NCBI RefSeq assembly: GCF_003049665.1
Contig: NZ_PYWM01000009.1
Span: forward strand, 62,001 to 126,000
Length of the DNA: 64,000 nt
From: Lysinibacillus mangiferihumi
GTDB taxonomy: Bacteria > Bacillota > Bacilli > Bacillales_A > Planococcaceae
Direction: 5' to 3'
Shown: positions 40,665-49,793 of the stretch, in pieces
Position numbering within the stretch: the first letter of the stretch is position 1
How the letters are laid out: each line of letters starts with the position of its first letter
The notes under the pieces: model-generated
Told to the model about the DNA's origin: nothing
What the model saw: only the letters and a program-made list of their open reading frames with translations
The model's database searches: none
Made by a program: the position numbers and the translations under genes

Positions 40665-41267
40665 ATGTTAAACGGACTTATTATTTTATGTGCCTATCTC
40701 ATCGGCTCTATACCTTCCGGGTTATGGATTGGCAAAATATTTTACAAAACAGATATTCGCGAGCATGGTAGCGGCAATTTAGGGGCTACCAATACTTTCC
40801 GTATATTAGGGAAAAAAGCAGGTTTAGTGGTGACGGTGATGGATGTTTTAAAAGGAACAGCAGCCGTGTTACTAGTGACGCTACCAGTATTTGCTGATGT
40901 CACGATTCACTCACTTATTCTAGGGCTTGTTGCGGTCATTGGACATATGTTCCCTATCTTCGCAAGTTTCCGTGGCGGTAAAGCTGTTGCCACTTCAGCT
41001 GGCGTCCTCCTAGGCTATTCTTGGCCTTTATTCATTTTACTATTCATCACTTTTATCGTAACATTAAAGCTCACGAAAATTGTCAGCCTCACATCAATGA
41101 TTGCGGCACTCGTAGCATTAATTTATTCGATAATCTATTTTTTTGTGACAGGCGATTTTGCATTAGGGATTTTAGTAGCCTTTTTATTTACCTTTATCAT
41201 TTATCGACACCGAGCAAATATTTCGCGCATTAAAAATGGCACGGAGCCAAAAGTTAAATGGCTTTAA
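40665..41267 (+). CDS. plsY: Glycerol-3-phosphate acyltransferase PlsY
   Basis: A 200-aa membrane enzyme that transfers the acyl group from acyl-phosphate to glycerol-3-phosphate, the first step of phospholipid synthesis. The three family motifs are present: [22 protein letters not shown] and [12 protein letters not shown], with about five helices around them. AAAGGAG precedes the ATG at 40665; the longer frame from 40524 is not credible. Sitting back to back with parE is a common Firmicute arrangement. Confidence 0.96.
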   Translation: MLNGLIILCAYLIGSIPSGLWIGKIFYKTDIREHGSGNLGATNTFRILGKKAGLVVTVMDVLKGTAAVLLVTLPVFADVTIHSLILGLVAVIGHMFPIFASFRGGKAVATSAGVLLGYSWPLFILLFITFIVTLKLTKIVSLTSMIAALVALIYSIIYFFVTGDFALGILVAFLFTFIIYRHRANISRIKNGTEPKVKWL

Positions 41268-41286
41268 ACATGAAAGGAGTTCTCGC

Positions 41287-41577
41287 ATGAATATCGCACT
41301 GACAGCGCAAGCTTTACAATGGTTTAAAAATGAAATGGAAGTCGAAAAAGGTGATTCAATTCGCTTTTATGCTAGATATGGCGGCTCAAGTCCCTTTCAT
41401 GAAGGTTTTTCCCTAGGGATGACACGTGAAGAACCGATTGAGATAGGCGTTCAAACTGTAGTAGACGATGTCACATACTATATTGACGAAAAAGATTTAT
41501 GGTTTTTTAACGATTATAACTTACACGTTGATGTAGACGAACAACTTCACGAATTAAAGTATGACTATAAAAAATAA
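41287..41577 (+). CDS. Cysteine-free HesB/YneR-like protein
   Basis: A 96-aa protein of the HesB/YneR type (IALTAQALQWFKNEM start, FYARYGGSSPFHEGFSLG core). It lacks all cysteines, so it cannot assemble an Fe-S cluster as IscA does. Homologues are often found next to plsY in Bacilli. Its function is unknown. AAGGAG precedes the ATG. A strong terminator ends the transcript. Confidence 0.8.
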   Translation: MNIALTAQALQWFKNEMEVEKGDSIRFYARYGGSSPFHEGFSLGMTREEPIEIGVQTVVDDVTYYIDEKDLWFFNDYNLHVDVDEQLHELKYDYKK

Positions 41578-41579
41578 CA

Positions 41580-41621
41580 CAGTATTTCCTTTCGCTATTG
41601 AAAGGAAATACTGTTTTTTTT
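41580..41621 (+). terminator. Strong terminator after the YneR-like gene
   Basis: CAGTATTTCCTTTC and GAAAGGAAATACTG pair perfectly over 14 bases around a six-base loop and are followed by eight T. It ends the plsY transcript. Confidence 0.92.
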
Positions 41622-41723
41622 ATTTCAAAACTAAACCATCTTAAGTTTACTCGTTTTGGTTTAGCTCTCCACAAAATTGACCATCCTCATACTAGTCAAT
41701 CTATACTCTGAGGAGGAATATAA

Positions 41724-43265
41724 ATGCCCGTTTCCGAAAACAACAATACCTCCCAACAGCCATTAACGAATTTACTGCACACTTCGCTTTCAGAAAATAT
41801 TTTTACAATCAAAGAAGCACTTGGTCATAGTAATGATGTGATTATTCGTGAAATTATTATCGACAAACTTGATTGTTTATCCATCGCCATTATCAACATT
41901 GATGGTATTTCTGACAAAACTGTTATTACGGATTTTATACTTGAAAATCTACTGCTTGAAATTGACAACGAACCGGAAAATAAAATTGACAATATAAACG
42001 ACTATATGAAAAAACAATGTTTAGCGGTAGGTGATGTAAAGGATCTTTTTGATTTTACCGCATTATTTACGTCCATTTTAAATGGTGAGACCGTCATTGT
42101 ATTAGAAGGGCAATCCGTGGCAATTGCGACAGATACTAAAAGCGCAAAAGATCGAGCCGTCACCGAGCCACAAACAGAATCTGTGATTAGAGGGCCACGA
42201 GAGTCTTTTACTGAAACATTGCGGACGAACACAGCACTCATTCGTCGCAAAATAAAAAGCCCTAATCTTTGGATAAAATCTCGGGTCATAGGAGAGGTAA
42301 CCCAAACAGATGTAGCTGTTATGTATATCAATGGCATAGCCAATGACAAAATTGTACAAGAGGTGCTTGACCGCCTAGATCAAATTAAAATTGATGGCAT
42401 ATTAGAAACCGGATATATAGAAGATTTTATTCAGGACTCGAAATTTTCTATATTCCCAATGATTTACAACACAGAACGTCCAGATGTTATTGCCGCTGAA
42501 TTATTAGAAGGTCGAATTGCGATATTAGTGGATGGAACACCTCTTGTGTTAACCGTCCCTGTCGTATTTACATCCTTTTTACAGGCTGCAGAAGATTATT
42601 ACCAAAATTGGATTATTAGTTCACTTATCCGACTTTTACGTTTTTTTGGTATTTCGCTTGCATTAATTATGCCTTCTTTATATGTAGCTATTACGACCTT
42701 TCATCAAGAAATGCTACCGACGCCGATGCTTATTAGTATCGCTTCACAGCGAGAAGGCGTGCCCTTCCCTGCCGTTGTAGAAGCGCTAATTATGGAAATT
42801 GCCTTTGAAATATTACGCGAGGCAGGTCTACGGATGCCAAGAACGATTGGTCCAGCGGTATCCATTGTCGGTACGTTAGTAATAGGTCAAGCTGCCGTGG
42901 AAGCTGGCGTAGTATCCGCAGTGATGGTCATTATCGTGGCATTAACAGCCATTTGTAGCTTCCTATTTCCTTCTTACGGCTTATCAAATACGATTCGTGT
43001 CCTACGCTTCCCTCTTATGATATTAGCTGCGATTTTTGGTTTATTTGGGGTGATGTTCGGCATTATGATGATTATTCTTCATTTATGTAGTTTAAGATCT
43101 TTTGGTGTTCCCTATATGAGTCCATTCGGGCCATTAATTGTGAAAGATCAAAAAGATGCGATGGTCTTATTCCCACGTAGAAAGTTATTTACAAGACCAC
43201 GACTCGTTAGTCAACAAAATAATGTCCGAGAACAACAATATTACGAAAAAAGAACTAAACATTAA
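41724..43265 (+). CDS. Spore germinant receptor subunit A (GerA family)
   Basis: A 513-aa GerAA-type receptor subunit. Residues 1-300 are a soluble domain with EVTQTDVAVMYINGIA and ETGYIEDFIQDSKFSIFP, typical of the family. Residues about 300-460 contain about five helices, with GVPFPAVVEALIMEIAFEILREAG and GPAVSIVGTLVIGQAAVEAG. The A subunit sits in the spore inner membrane and forms the nutrient-gated channel. GAGGAGG precedes the ATG. It is first of four genes. Confidence 0.95.
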   Translation: MPVSENNNTSQQPLTNLLHTSLSENIFTIKEALGHSNDVIIREIIIDKLDCLSIAIINIDGISDKTVITDFILENLLLEIDNEPENKIDNINDYMKKQCLAVGDVKDLFDFTALFTSILNGETVIVLEGQSVAIATDTKSAKDRAVTEPQTESVIRGPRESFTETLRTNTALIRRKIKSPNLWIKSRVIGEVTQTDVAVMYINGIANDKIVQEVLDRLDQIKIDGILETGYIEDFIQDSKFSIFPMIYNTERPDVIAAELLEGRIAILVDGTPLVLTVPVVFTSFLQAAEDYYQNWIISSLIRLLRFFGISLALIMPSLYVAITTFHQEMLPTPMLISIASQREGVPFPAVVEALIMEIAFEILREAGLRMPRTIGPAVSIVGTLVIGQAAVEAGVVSAVMVIIVALTAICSFLFPSYGLSNTIRVLRFPLMILAAIFGLFGVMFGIMMIILHLCSLRSFGVPYMSPFGPLIVKDQKDAMVLFPRRKLFTRPRLVSQQNNVREQQYYEKRTKH

Positions 43266-43286
43266 AGTGCAAATGAGGAATCCATC

Positions 43287-44483
43287 ATGTCAAACAGAAA
43301 GATGATTTTGTTATTCTTAATCCTCACTTTAATATTGAGTGGTTGCTGGAGTAAGCGGGAGTTAAACGAATTAGCGATCGTCGTTGCACTTGGCATTGAT
43401 AAGGTAGACGAGGAGTATGAAGTTTCCATTCAAGTTGTTGCTCCGAGTGAAATTTCCTCAAGGCAACCGTCTAGTGGACGTGCCCCCGTTGTTACTTACC
43501 ATGCAAAGGGAAAAAGTGTGTTTGAAGCCATTAGAAGAATGACAACAATAACACCACGGAAACCTTATTTTTCTCATCTACAAATTGTCGTAATTGGTGA
43601 AGAATTAGCAGAAGAAGGCTTAAACGAACCGCTAGATTTTATTGCAAGAGATCATGAATTTAGAAACGACTTTGATCTTGTAGTATCTCATAAAGCGCCT
43701 GCAAAAGACGTGCTGAACGTATTAACACCCATTGAAAAAATGCCAGCCAATAAATTATTAAATTCGATTAAGGTGTCGGAAAAATCATGGGGTTCAACAT
43801 TATCTGTTAACACAGATGAATTGCTTAATACCCTTAGTAGCAAAGAAAAAAGTGCGGTATTATCAGCAGTTGAAATACACGGAGATTTGCAATTAGGGAT
43901 TGACCAAACCAATGTAGAAAGGATTAAAACACCTGTTATTTTAAAATATGCGGGTATCGCTATCTTTAAAGAGGATAAATTAGTGGGGTTATTATCAGAA
44001 GATGACAGTATTTATTTTAATTACTTGAATAACAAAGTTAAAAGTACCGTAGAAGTTCTCGCGTGCCCTAAAGGTGGAGAGTTATCAACAGAAATTACAA
44101 GTTCGTCCTCCAAAATTAAAGGGACGTTCAAAAATGGTACGCCACAAATCACGATAAAAATTGATGTTACACAAAATATTGGTGAAGTGAATTGTGCCAT
44201 TAATTTAACCCAAAACAACACGATTCAACAGATTGACCAAAAGACAGCAGAAAAAATAAAAGAACATACAGAAAAAACTTTAGCTATTATTCAGAAAAAT
44301 TATAAGCTCGATTTATTAGGTTTTAGCGAGGCACTCCATCGCAGCGATCCGAAAAAGTGGGAAAAGATTCATAAAGAATGGTCAACAATTTATCCAACTG
44401 TACCTGTTACGATCGATGTACAGGTCACAACCCAAGGATTAGGAACAATTCAAAACTCATTATTGTACAATTCAAAGGAGTAA
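43287..44483 (+). CDS. Germinant receptor lipoprotein C (Ger(x)C)
   Basis: A 398-aa lipoprotein. The signal ends at LSGCW, lipid Cys20, followed by the family SKRELNELAIVVALGIDK. Three alpha/beta domains follow. The C subunit lies on the outer face of the spore inner membrane and is essential for receptor assembly. It begins 21 bases after subunit A, with a weak GAGGA-type site. Confidence 0.93.
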   Translation: MSNRKMILLFLILTLILSGCWSKRELNELAIVVALGIDKVDEEYEVSIQVVAPSEISSRQPSSGRAPVVTYHAKGKSVFEAIRRMTTITPRKPYFSHLQIVVIGEELAEEGLNEPLDFIARDHEFRNDFDLVVSHKAPAKDVLNVLTPIEKMPANKLLNSIKVSEKSWGSTLSVNTDELLNTLSSKEKSAVLSAVEIHGDLQLGIDQTNVERIKTPVILKYAGIAIFKEDKLVGLLSEDDSIYFNYLNNKVKSTVEVLACPKGGELSTEITSSSSKIKGTFKNGTPQITIKIDVTQNIGEVNCAINLTQNNTIQQIDQKTAEKIKEHTEKTLAIIQKNYKLDLLGFSEALHRSDPKKWEKIHKEWSTIYPTVPVTIDVQVTTQGLGTIQNSLLYNSKE

Positions 44484-44489
44484 CTCACG

Positions 44490-44720
44490 ATGTTTATTAG
44501 CATGATCGTCATACTTGTTTCGTTGATTATTGCCTATATTACGATTCCTCCATTATTGAAAAAAGGCGAAAAAAAAACAATATTCGCCTTTTCCATTTTA
44601 TTGTTTATAGGCGCCATTTTAAATATCGCCATTGGTTTAAAAATAAATATCCCTAGCCCATTAGATTTTATTACATTTATTTTTACACCTATTAGGAAAA
44701 TGTTATTATCATTTTTTTAA
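44490..44720 (+). CDS. Germinant receptor small D subunit
   Basis: A 76-aa hydrophobic protein with two helices (FISMIVILVSLIIAYI and TIFAFSILLFIGAILNIAIGL). Small two-helix D subunits are known in some gerA-type operons (such as gerKD) and modulate receptor response. It starts seven bases after subunit C, and a weak site is present. The position argues for function despite its size. Confidence 0.78.
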   Translation: MFISMIVILVSLIIAYITIPPLLKKGEKKTIFAFSILLFIGAILNIAIGLKINIPSPLDFITFIFTPIRKMLLSFF

Positions 44721-44748
44721 TAAGAATGACTAGAAAGGGTAGTGACTA

Positions 44749-45906
44749 ATGGAAAAACAATTACTTAGTGCCAGACAATTTACAATCATTACCCTTCTCC
44801 ATTCTATTGGGACGGCCATATTAATTGTGCCAGCGAGTATTACGAAGCAGCTTCATCAAGATGCATGGATTGGCGCAACTATTGGCGTCTTATTAAGCTT
44901 TTTAATTGTAAAACTGTATACAAGTCTTGGAAATCAAACACCGCACCTTACGTTTGTCGAAGCAAATGGAAAAATTTTAGGTAAATATCTTGGAACTTTA
45001 ACCTCTCTAGGGTTTATCACACTCGCATTTTTTTCGGCAAGTGAATTATTATATTTTATCGGCATCTTTATGCAAACAGAAGTAATGCCCGAGACACCTA
45101 CTTTGTCCTTTGCTGTATTATTTACCATTATTCTTGTTTTTGCATCGTTTCTAGGCATTGAAGTGTTTGCACGGTCAGCAGAAATCCTATTTCCTATATT
45201 TTCATTTATATTTATTGTATTTCTTATTTGTATTTCGCCTCAAATTAATATTGAAAATATTCAACCCATTTTTGAAACAAAGACAACATCATTAATAACC
45301 GGTATTCTTAAATTTATGAGTATTTTTTCATTCCCGCTCGTTATGTTACTTATGATTTTCCCTTCTGCTGTCAATATACCGAAAGCAGCGCAAAAAGGAT
45401 TTTATTTCGGCACACTTTGCGGAGGAATTGTATTAATTATCATTATAGCCCTCTCAACACTCGTGATTGGTCCAACGAATACTTCCATTGAGACATTTCC
45501 TAGCTATGCACTGGCTCAACGGATTTCTATAGGCAATTTTTTTCAACGTGTTGAAATTGTTATGGCTGTCATGTGGATTATCTCCATCTATATTCGAACA
45601 TTTCTCTATTTTTATGCATCTGTAATAGGTATAGCACAAATACTAAATATTAAAGATCCTCGACCATTGATTTTGCCATTAGGAATGTGTATGATTGCGC
45701 TGTCTCAAATTGTTCATCCGAATATTGTGCATTCTAATAATTATAATCAAAAAATTTGGCCGCTGTATTCAGGCTTATTCACTGTCTTATTAGCCCTATT
45801 ATTACTAGTCATTGCAAAAGTGCGAAAGATTCGAAGCAAAACAGCCGGTGACCATTCAAATCAACAGACTGAAAAAAGTACATTGAACTCAAGTGAAACA
45901 CCATAA
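44749..45906 (+). CDS. Germinant receptor permease-like subunit B
   Basis: A 385-aa protein with ten or more helices, of the amino-acid permease superfamily (GerB). SARQFTIITLLHSIGTAIL is the typical start. It binds the nutrient germinant in characterised receptors; here the ligand is unknown, but L-alanine or another amino acid is common. It is last in the A-C-D-B order, and a terminator follows at once. Confidence 0.93.
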   Translation: MEKQLLSARQFTIITLLHSIGTAILIVPASITKQLHQDAWIGATIGVLLSFLIVKLYTSLGNQTPHLTFVEANGKILGKYLGTLTSLGFITLAFFSASELLYFIGIFMQTEVMPETPTLSFAVLFTIILVFASFLGIEVFARSAEILFPIFSFIFIVFLICISPQINIENIQPIFETKTTSLITGILKFMSIFSFPLVMLLMIFPSAVNIPKAAQKGFYFGTLCGGIVLIIIIALSTLVIGPTNTSIETFPSYALAQRISIGNFFQRVEIVMAVMWIISIYIRTFLYFYASVIGIAQILNIKDPRPLILPLGMCMIALSQIVHPNIVHSNNYNQKIWPLYSGLFTVLLALLLLVIAKVRKIRSKTAGDHSNQQTEKSTLNSSETP

Positions 45907-45950
45907 AAAATCCAACTTCTCAGTATATCGATTGAGAAATTGGATTTTTT
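45905..45950. terminator. Bidirectional terminator between the ger operon and metA
   Basis: AAAAAATCCAACTTCTCA pairs with TGAGAAATTGGATTTTTT. T-tracts flank both ends, so both convergent operons can be terminated. Confidence 0.88.
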
Positions 45951-45983
45951 AGAATTTCATAAGAGCAAATGGAAGGCGACCAA

Positions 45984-46919
45984 TTAGATATGGTATTCAA
46001 TTTCATCAACAAAATCCCATTCATACGGCGTTTCTTGATAAACATAGTAGTTTAGCCAATTGGAGAATAATAAATGGGTATGTGCTCGCCATGTATTAAT
46101 AGGTTCTTTAGCTGGGTCATCATTCGGGAAATAGTTAACAGGCACTGCAATGTCGATTCCTTTTGCCACATCGCGACTATATTCATCGGCTAGTGTTGTC
46201 GCATCGTATTCTAAGTGCCCAGTAATCATAATATTTTTATTATCTTTTGATTGGACAATAAAAACGCCTGCATCTTCTGAATATGATAGTAAACGTAATT
46301 CCGGATGATTGCGTACTTCTTCGATTGAAACAGAAGTATACCGCGAATGTGGTGCTGTAAATAAATCACTAAATCCTCTTACTAAATCGACCGTTAAATC
46401 CGTAATCACATGTGAATATACACCCGAACACTTTTCTGGTAATTCAAATTTTCCGATGCCATAGTGATGATATAAGGCAGCCTGTGCACCCCAACAGATA
46501 TGCAAGACAGATGTGACATTCTTAGCAGACCAATCCATTATCTCTGAGATTTCTTCCCAATAATTCACTTCTTCAAATGCCATTTTTTCCACTGGTGCAC
46601 CCGTAATAATCATCCCGTCAAAGCGACGATGGCGTATCTCATTAAATGTTGAATAAAAGAGTTGTAAATGCGATTTACTAACATTTTTAGACTCGTGTGT
46701 TGCCGTATTTAAAAATGTTATATTGACTTGTAATGGCGTATTTCCAAGCAATCGAAGTAATTGTAATTCTGTTTTCTCTTTTTCCGGCATTAAATTAAAT
46801 ATTAAAATATTTAACGGACGAATTTGTTGTGTTTTGGCACGATCTTCTTCCATGACGAATATTTTTTCCTCACGTAAATGTTCTCCAGCTGGTAAGTTTT
46901 TCGGAATATTAATTGGCAT
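45984..46919 (-). CDS. metAA: Homoserine O-acetyltransferase (MetA type)
   Basis: A 311-aa enzyme that acylates homoserine in methionine synthesis. Cys142 (HICWGAQA), His235 and Glu237 (GHLEYD) form the catalytic triad. Residue 111 is Glu (APVEKM); in B. cereus this residue selects acetyl-CoA, whereas E. coli has Gly there and uses succinyl-CoA. So acetylation is expected. The ATG has an AAAGGGGA site nearby. The SAM-I riboswitch upstream fits feedback by S-adenosylmethionine. Confidence 0.95.
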   Translation of the reverse strand: MPINIPKNLPAGEHLREEKIFVMEEDRAKTQQIRPLNILIFNLMPEKEKTELQLLRLLGNTPLQVNITFLNTATHESKNVSKSHLQLFYSTFNEIRHRRFDGMIITGAPVEKMAFEEVNYWEEISEIMDWSAKNVTSVLHICWGAQAALYHHYGIGKFELPEKCSGVYSHVITDLTVDLVRGFSDLFTAPHSRYTSVSIEEVRNHPELRLLSYSEDAGVFIVQSKDNKNIMITGHLEYDATTLADEYSRDVAKGIDIAVPVNYFPNDDPAKEPINTWRAHTHLLFSNWLNYYVYQETPYEWDFVDEIEYHI

Positions 46920-46963
46920 ATTGTAGTCCCCTTTTCTTTCATTTTTTTCTCTCTATGTAAAAT

Positions 46964-47007
46964 TAAAAAATCCCCCTCATTCCATAAGAGCAAGAATGAG
47001 AAGGATA
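46964..47007 (-). terminator. SAM-riboswitch expression terminator
   Basis: On the minus strand, CTCATTC and GAATGAG with surrounding pairs form a hairpin and run into TTTTTT. It lies between the S-box and metA. Confidence 0.8.
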
Positions 47008-47021
47008 ATTATCACGTTCAC

Positions 47022-47128
47022 TCTTATCTCTCAAAGGAAAAATCCTTTGGTGGAATTAGCACCTTTCTAACAATGTTAGAGGTTGCTGAAGCGTCATAGG
47101 GCCAAATCCCTCAGCTTCTCTTGATAAG
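47022..47128 (-). promoter_or_regulatory. SAM-I riboswitch (S-box)
   Basis: On the minus strand: CTTATCAAGAGAAGC, GAGGGATTTGGCCC, TGACGCTTCAGCAACC, GGTGCTAATTCCA and GAGAGATAAG appear in canonical order and spacing. The first and last close helix P1. It should terminate metA transcription when SAM is abundant. Nothing else is recognised in 46920-47373. Confidence 0.96.
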
Positions 47129-47373
47129 ATTATTCAATTAAAAAGAATTGTATCATGAACAATTAAGAATTTCAATAATACATAGAATATTTCGTATTTA
47201 AACGAATGGAAGCTTATGAATTGTTAAACACTACTATCAAGTTATATTTTTGACAGCCAGTCCCAATTCTAATAGGCATACACGAAAATTAATGGAACCA
47301 ATAAATCGTAATGGCAATCATAGAGGTATTATGTTAACATATACCTTTAGTAACAGAGAGGAACGTGAATATT

Positions 47374-47745
47374 TTGATTAAAATTGAACTCCCAAAACCA
47401 GACTTAGTAATTCGTCAACGTGAGCAAGTATTAAAACCAGGGGATGTAGAAATTACGCCTTTCCACGGTTTTATTGATTTCCATAAAATCACTCGCGAAA
47501 AAGGTGGCATTTTCTTATTTTATAATGAAAAAAATGAGCTATTATTTGTAGGGAAAGCACGTAAAATTCGCCAACGTATTAAAAAGCATTTTGAAGATAA
47601 TGTATCACCAATGAAAAAATACCGTGATGAAATTTTCAAAATCGAAGTGTATGAAATTGATGATCCAATGGAACGTGAAATTTACGAAACATATGCGATT
47701 AACACATTCCGTGCAAAATATAATCTAGATAAAGTATTTTATTAA
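47374..47745 (+). CDS. Stand-alone GIY-YIG endonuclease-like protein
   Basis: A 123-aa protein whose core GGIFLFYNEKNELLFVGKA, followed by RIRKHF-like residues (KIRQRIKKHF) and the late E-R-E metal helix (DPMEREIYETYAIN), is the GIY-YIG nuclease fold as in the UvrC N-terminus. It is often annotated as nucleotide excision repair endonuclease, but the rest of UvrC is absent. A GTG at 47365 is possible, but GAGAGGAA spaces better to the TTG at 47374. Its true role is unknown. Confidence 0.8.
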   Translation: MIKIELPKPDLVIRQREQVLKPGDVEITPFHGFIDFHKITREKGGIFLFYNEKNELLFVGKARKIRQRIKKHFEDNVSPMKKYRDEIFKIEVYEIDDPMEREIYETYAINTFRAKYNLDKVFY

Positions 47746-47752
47746 GATTCAA

Positions 47753-47786
47753 GCCGTTAGCATACATGATGCTAACGGTTTTTCTA
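47753..47786 (+). terminator. Terminator after the GIY-YIG gene
   Basis: CCGTTAGCAT and ATGCTAACGG form a short-loop hairpin and are followed by TTTTT. Confidence 0.88.
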
Positions 47787-47803
47787 TTCTATAGTGGCAA
47801 AAA

Positions 47804-47836
47804 GAAAAACCCCAAGCGTTGTCACTCGAGGTTTTC
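47804..47836 (-). terminator. Probable terminator of panF
   Basis: On the minus strand AAAACCTCGAG and CTTGGGGTTTTTC can pair with one mismatch around a nine-base loop, ending in T. It lies five bases past the panF stop. Confidence 0.55.
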
Positions 47837-47840
47837 ATCA

Positions 47841-49286
47841 TTAGATAAATAGTTTTTCATCTTTAAATTTATGAGCTGTTAGCCAACTGACAATAACAAA
47901 GATAATCAATGAAGCTACTATCGGGATGGTCACCGTATGCATACCAAAAATCGTCGGATAAAAGCGATCAATCATAATATATAACGTCATGCCCGTAACC
48001 ATGGACGCAATCGCACCGTATTTATTGGCTTTTTTCCAATACAACCCTAGGACAACTGACCAAATAAAGACAGCCTCTAAGCCGCCAAATGCAAATAAAT
48101 TGAGCCAAACAAGTAAATCTGGCGGATTTAACGCAAATACAACGACTGCTAAACCAATCACCGTTGTTACCACGAAGCTAGCACGCTTGATTTCTCTATC
48201 ATTGGCAGTGGGCTTGATATAGTTCAAATAAATATCCTTTACCACTGTTGAACTAACTAGCATCAGCAACGCATTCACGGTAGACATCGTCGCTGCCATT
48301 GGTGCTGCTAACACAATGCCCGCTAAAAACGGCGGCAGCACTTTTAACGTAAGCAACGGCATTACCTTATCACCAATTTCAATGCCAGGAATTACTGGAC
48401 GGGCTAATACACCAATCAAGTGCATTCCGAACATAATTGTCCCAATAGCAATTGTGCCAATAATAATCGCTAAATGCATGCTTTTGGAATCTTTATAGCT
48501 CATGGCGCGGACTGCTATTTGAGGGAGCCCTACCACACCAATGCCGATTAAAATCCAAAATGTTGAGACGTACAATGGTGTCAGTTCCCCTTCAGCACCA
48601 AATGGTGACACTAGGTTTGGATTTTCTGCAACAAGGGACGTCATAATTTGATCGATGCCACCACCGGCAACGATTGTCCCAATCAGTAAAATAACAGTAC
48701 CAATCACCATAATGGAACCTTGAACCGTATCCGTTAACGCTACAGCACGGAATCCTCCGATAATTACATAAATTAATACTGAAACAGCAAAAATAAAGAG
48801 TGCTGCTGTATAGTCAAGACCTGTTAATGATTCAATTAAGCGCGCGCCCCCGACCCATTGTGCCATCATCGCAGAAAATAAAAAGACAATAATACTAATC
48901 GCGGACAATATAACGATGACATGGCTTTTGTAGCGTTCACGTAAAAAATCAATTAATGTAATCGCTTGATAGCGGCGAGCAATAATGGCAAATTTCTTGC
49001 CTAGTATCATCAGTACAAAATAGCCTGCTGGCAGTTGAGCCATCGCTAACAAGACCCATCCAAGCCCTTTATTATAAGCAACACCCGGTCCACCGATAAA
49101 GCTGCTTGCACTACCATACGTGGCAATCATCGTCATTGCTAGGATAAAGCCGCCCATTTCACGACCGCCAAGAAAATATTCCTGTAAAAATGAATTCGAT
49201 GAACGAACATGCTTATTCGCCCATATGCCAATCCCAAAAATAATAATTAAAAAAACAAGAAGCGGAAAAATAACTTGCCAATGCAT
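47841..49286 (-). CDS. panF: Sodium/pantothenate symporter
   Basis: A 481-aa SSS-family symporter with about 13 helices. FLGGREMGGFILAMTMIATYGSASSFIGGPG is the PanF-type N-terminus. GLPQIAVRAMSYKDSKSMH is the family loop. It imports pantothenate, the CoA precursor, with sodium. It begins one base inside the yhdT stop, and panF-yhdT pairing is conserved as far as E. coli. This makes the substrate call firm. Confidence 0.92.
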   Translation of the reverse strand: MHWQVIFPLLVFLIIIFGIGIWANKHVRSSNSFLQEYFLGGREMGGFILAMTMIATYGSASSFIGGPGVAYNKGLGWVLLAMAQLPAGYFVLMILGKKFAIIARRYQAITLIDFLRERYKSHVIVILSAISIIVFLFSAMMAQWVGGARLIESLTGLDYTAALFIFAVSVLIYVIIGGFRAVALTDTVQGSIMVIGTVILLIGTIVAGGGIDQIMTSLVAENPNLVSPFGAEGELTPLYVSTFWILIGIGVVGLPQIAVRAMSYKDSKSMHLAIIIGTIAIGTIMFGMHLIGVLARPVIPGIEIGDKVMPLLTLKVLPPFLAGIVLAAPMAATMSTVNALLMLVSSTVVKDIYLNYIKPTANDREIKRASFVVTTVIGLAVVVFALNPPDLLVWLNLFAFGGLEAVFIWSVVLGLYWKKANKYGAIASMVTGMTLYIMIDRFYPTIFGMHTVTIPIVASLIIFVIVSWLTAHKFKDEKLFI

Positions 49287-49549
49287 TATTCATCCACCTC
49301 CCCGTCATCAAATGGTACCTCTTTAAAAAAGAGCTTTAAGACGAGCCAGATTAATACAATCATAAAACCTGTTCCAGCGATGCAACTATAGAAAAACCAA
49401 GCGGGGAAACCCAATACATACGAATATGCTGTTGGATCCCCCGAACCTAGACCATATGCAAAGCCGTACCAAATTGCAAAGTTGACAAATACAAGCCCAA
49501 TGCCAATAAGCGCCTCACGATGCGCAATTTTAAAGCGTTGATCTTTCAA
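49286..49549 (-). CDS. YhdT family small membrane protein (DUF997)
   Basis: An 87-aa two-helix membrane protein. HREALIGIGLVFVNFAIWYGFAYGLG is the family signature. Always or nearly always encoded next to panF, it is probably an accessory subunit. It starts at a TTG with a GGGGG site. No function beyond the association is known to me. Confidence 0.85.
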   Translation of the reverse strand: MKDQRFKIAHREALIGIGLVFVNFAIWYGFAYGLGSGDPTAYSYVLGFPAWFFYSCIAGTGFMIVLIWLVLKLFFKEVPFDDGEVDE

Positions 49550-49704
49550 AATAGAATCCCCCTAACCTACTCTATTTTACTGTGATGTAGGTCTAATGGG
49601 AAGCATTGTGAGAAAAGTAGATAAAAAAAGCGAAAGTTAGCGAACAATACCTATCAAATGGGTGTCTTAAAAAGGCTCCTCAGAATATGCTTTCTGCCTT
49701 TTCG

Positions 49705-49788
49705 GGCGATTGTTGTGATTTTTGTGGCGATTTCCCCCTTCTTATTGGCGGTTTCAGAGTCTTTCGTGGCGATTTCACACACCTTACC
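49705..49788. repeat. Four tandem 21-bp degenerate repeats
   Basis: The hexamer GGCGAT (GGCGGT in unit three) begins at 49705, 49726, 49747 and 49768, exactly 21 bases apart. TTTC follows in three units. The array fills the spacer between yhdT and the ligase gene stop. Twenty-one bases equals seven codons, and minus-strand translation gives an E-I-A-T-K-like heptad. No start or ribosome site is present, so coding is doubtful. Confidence 0.7.
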
Positions 49789-49793
49789 TATCT

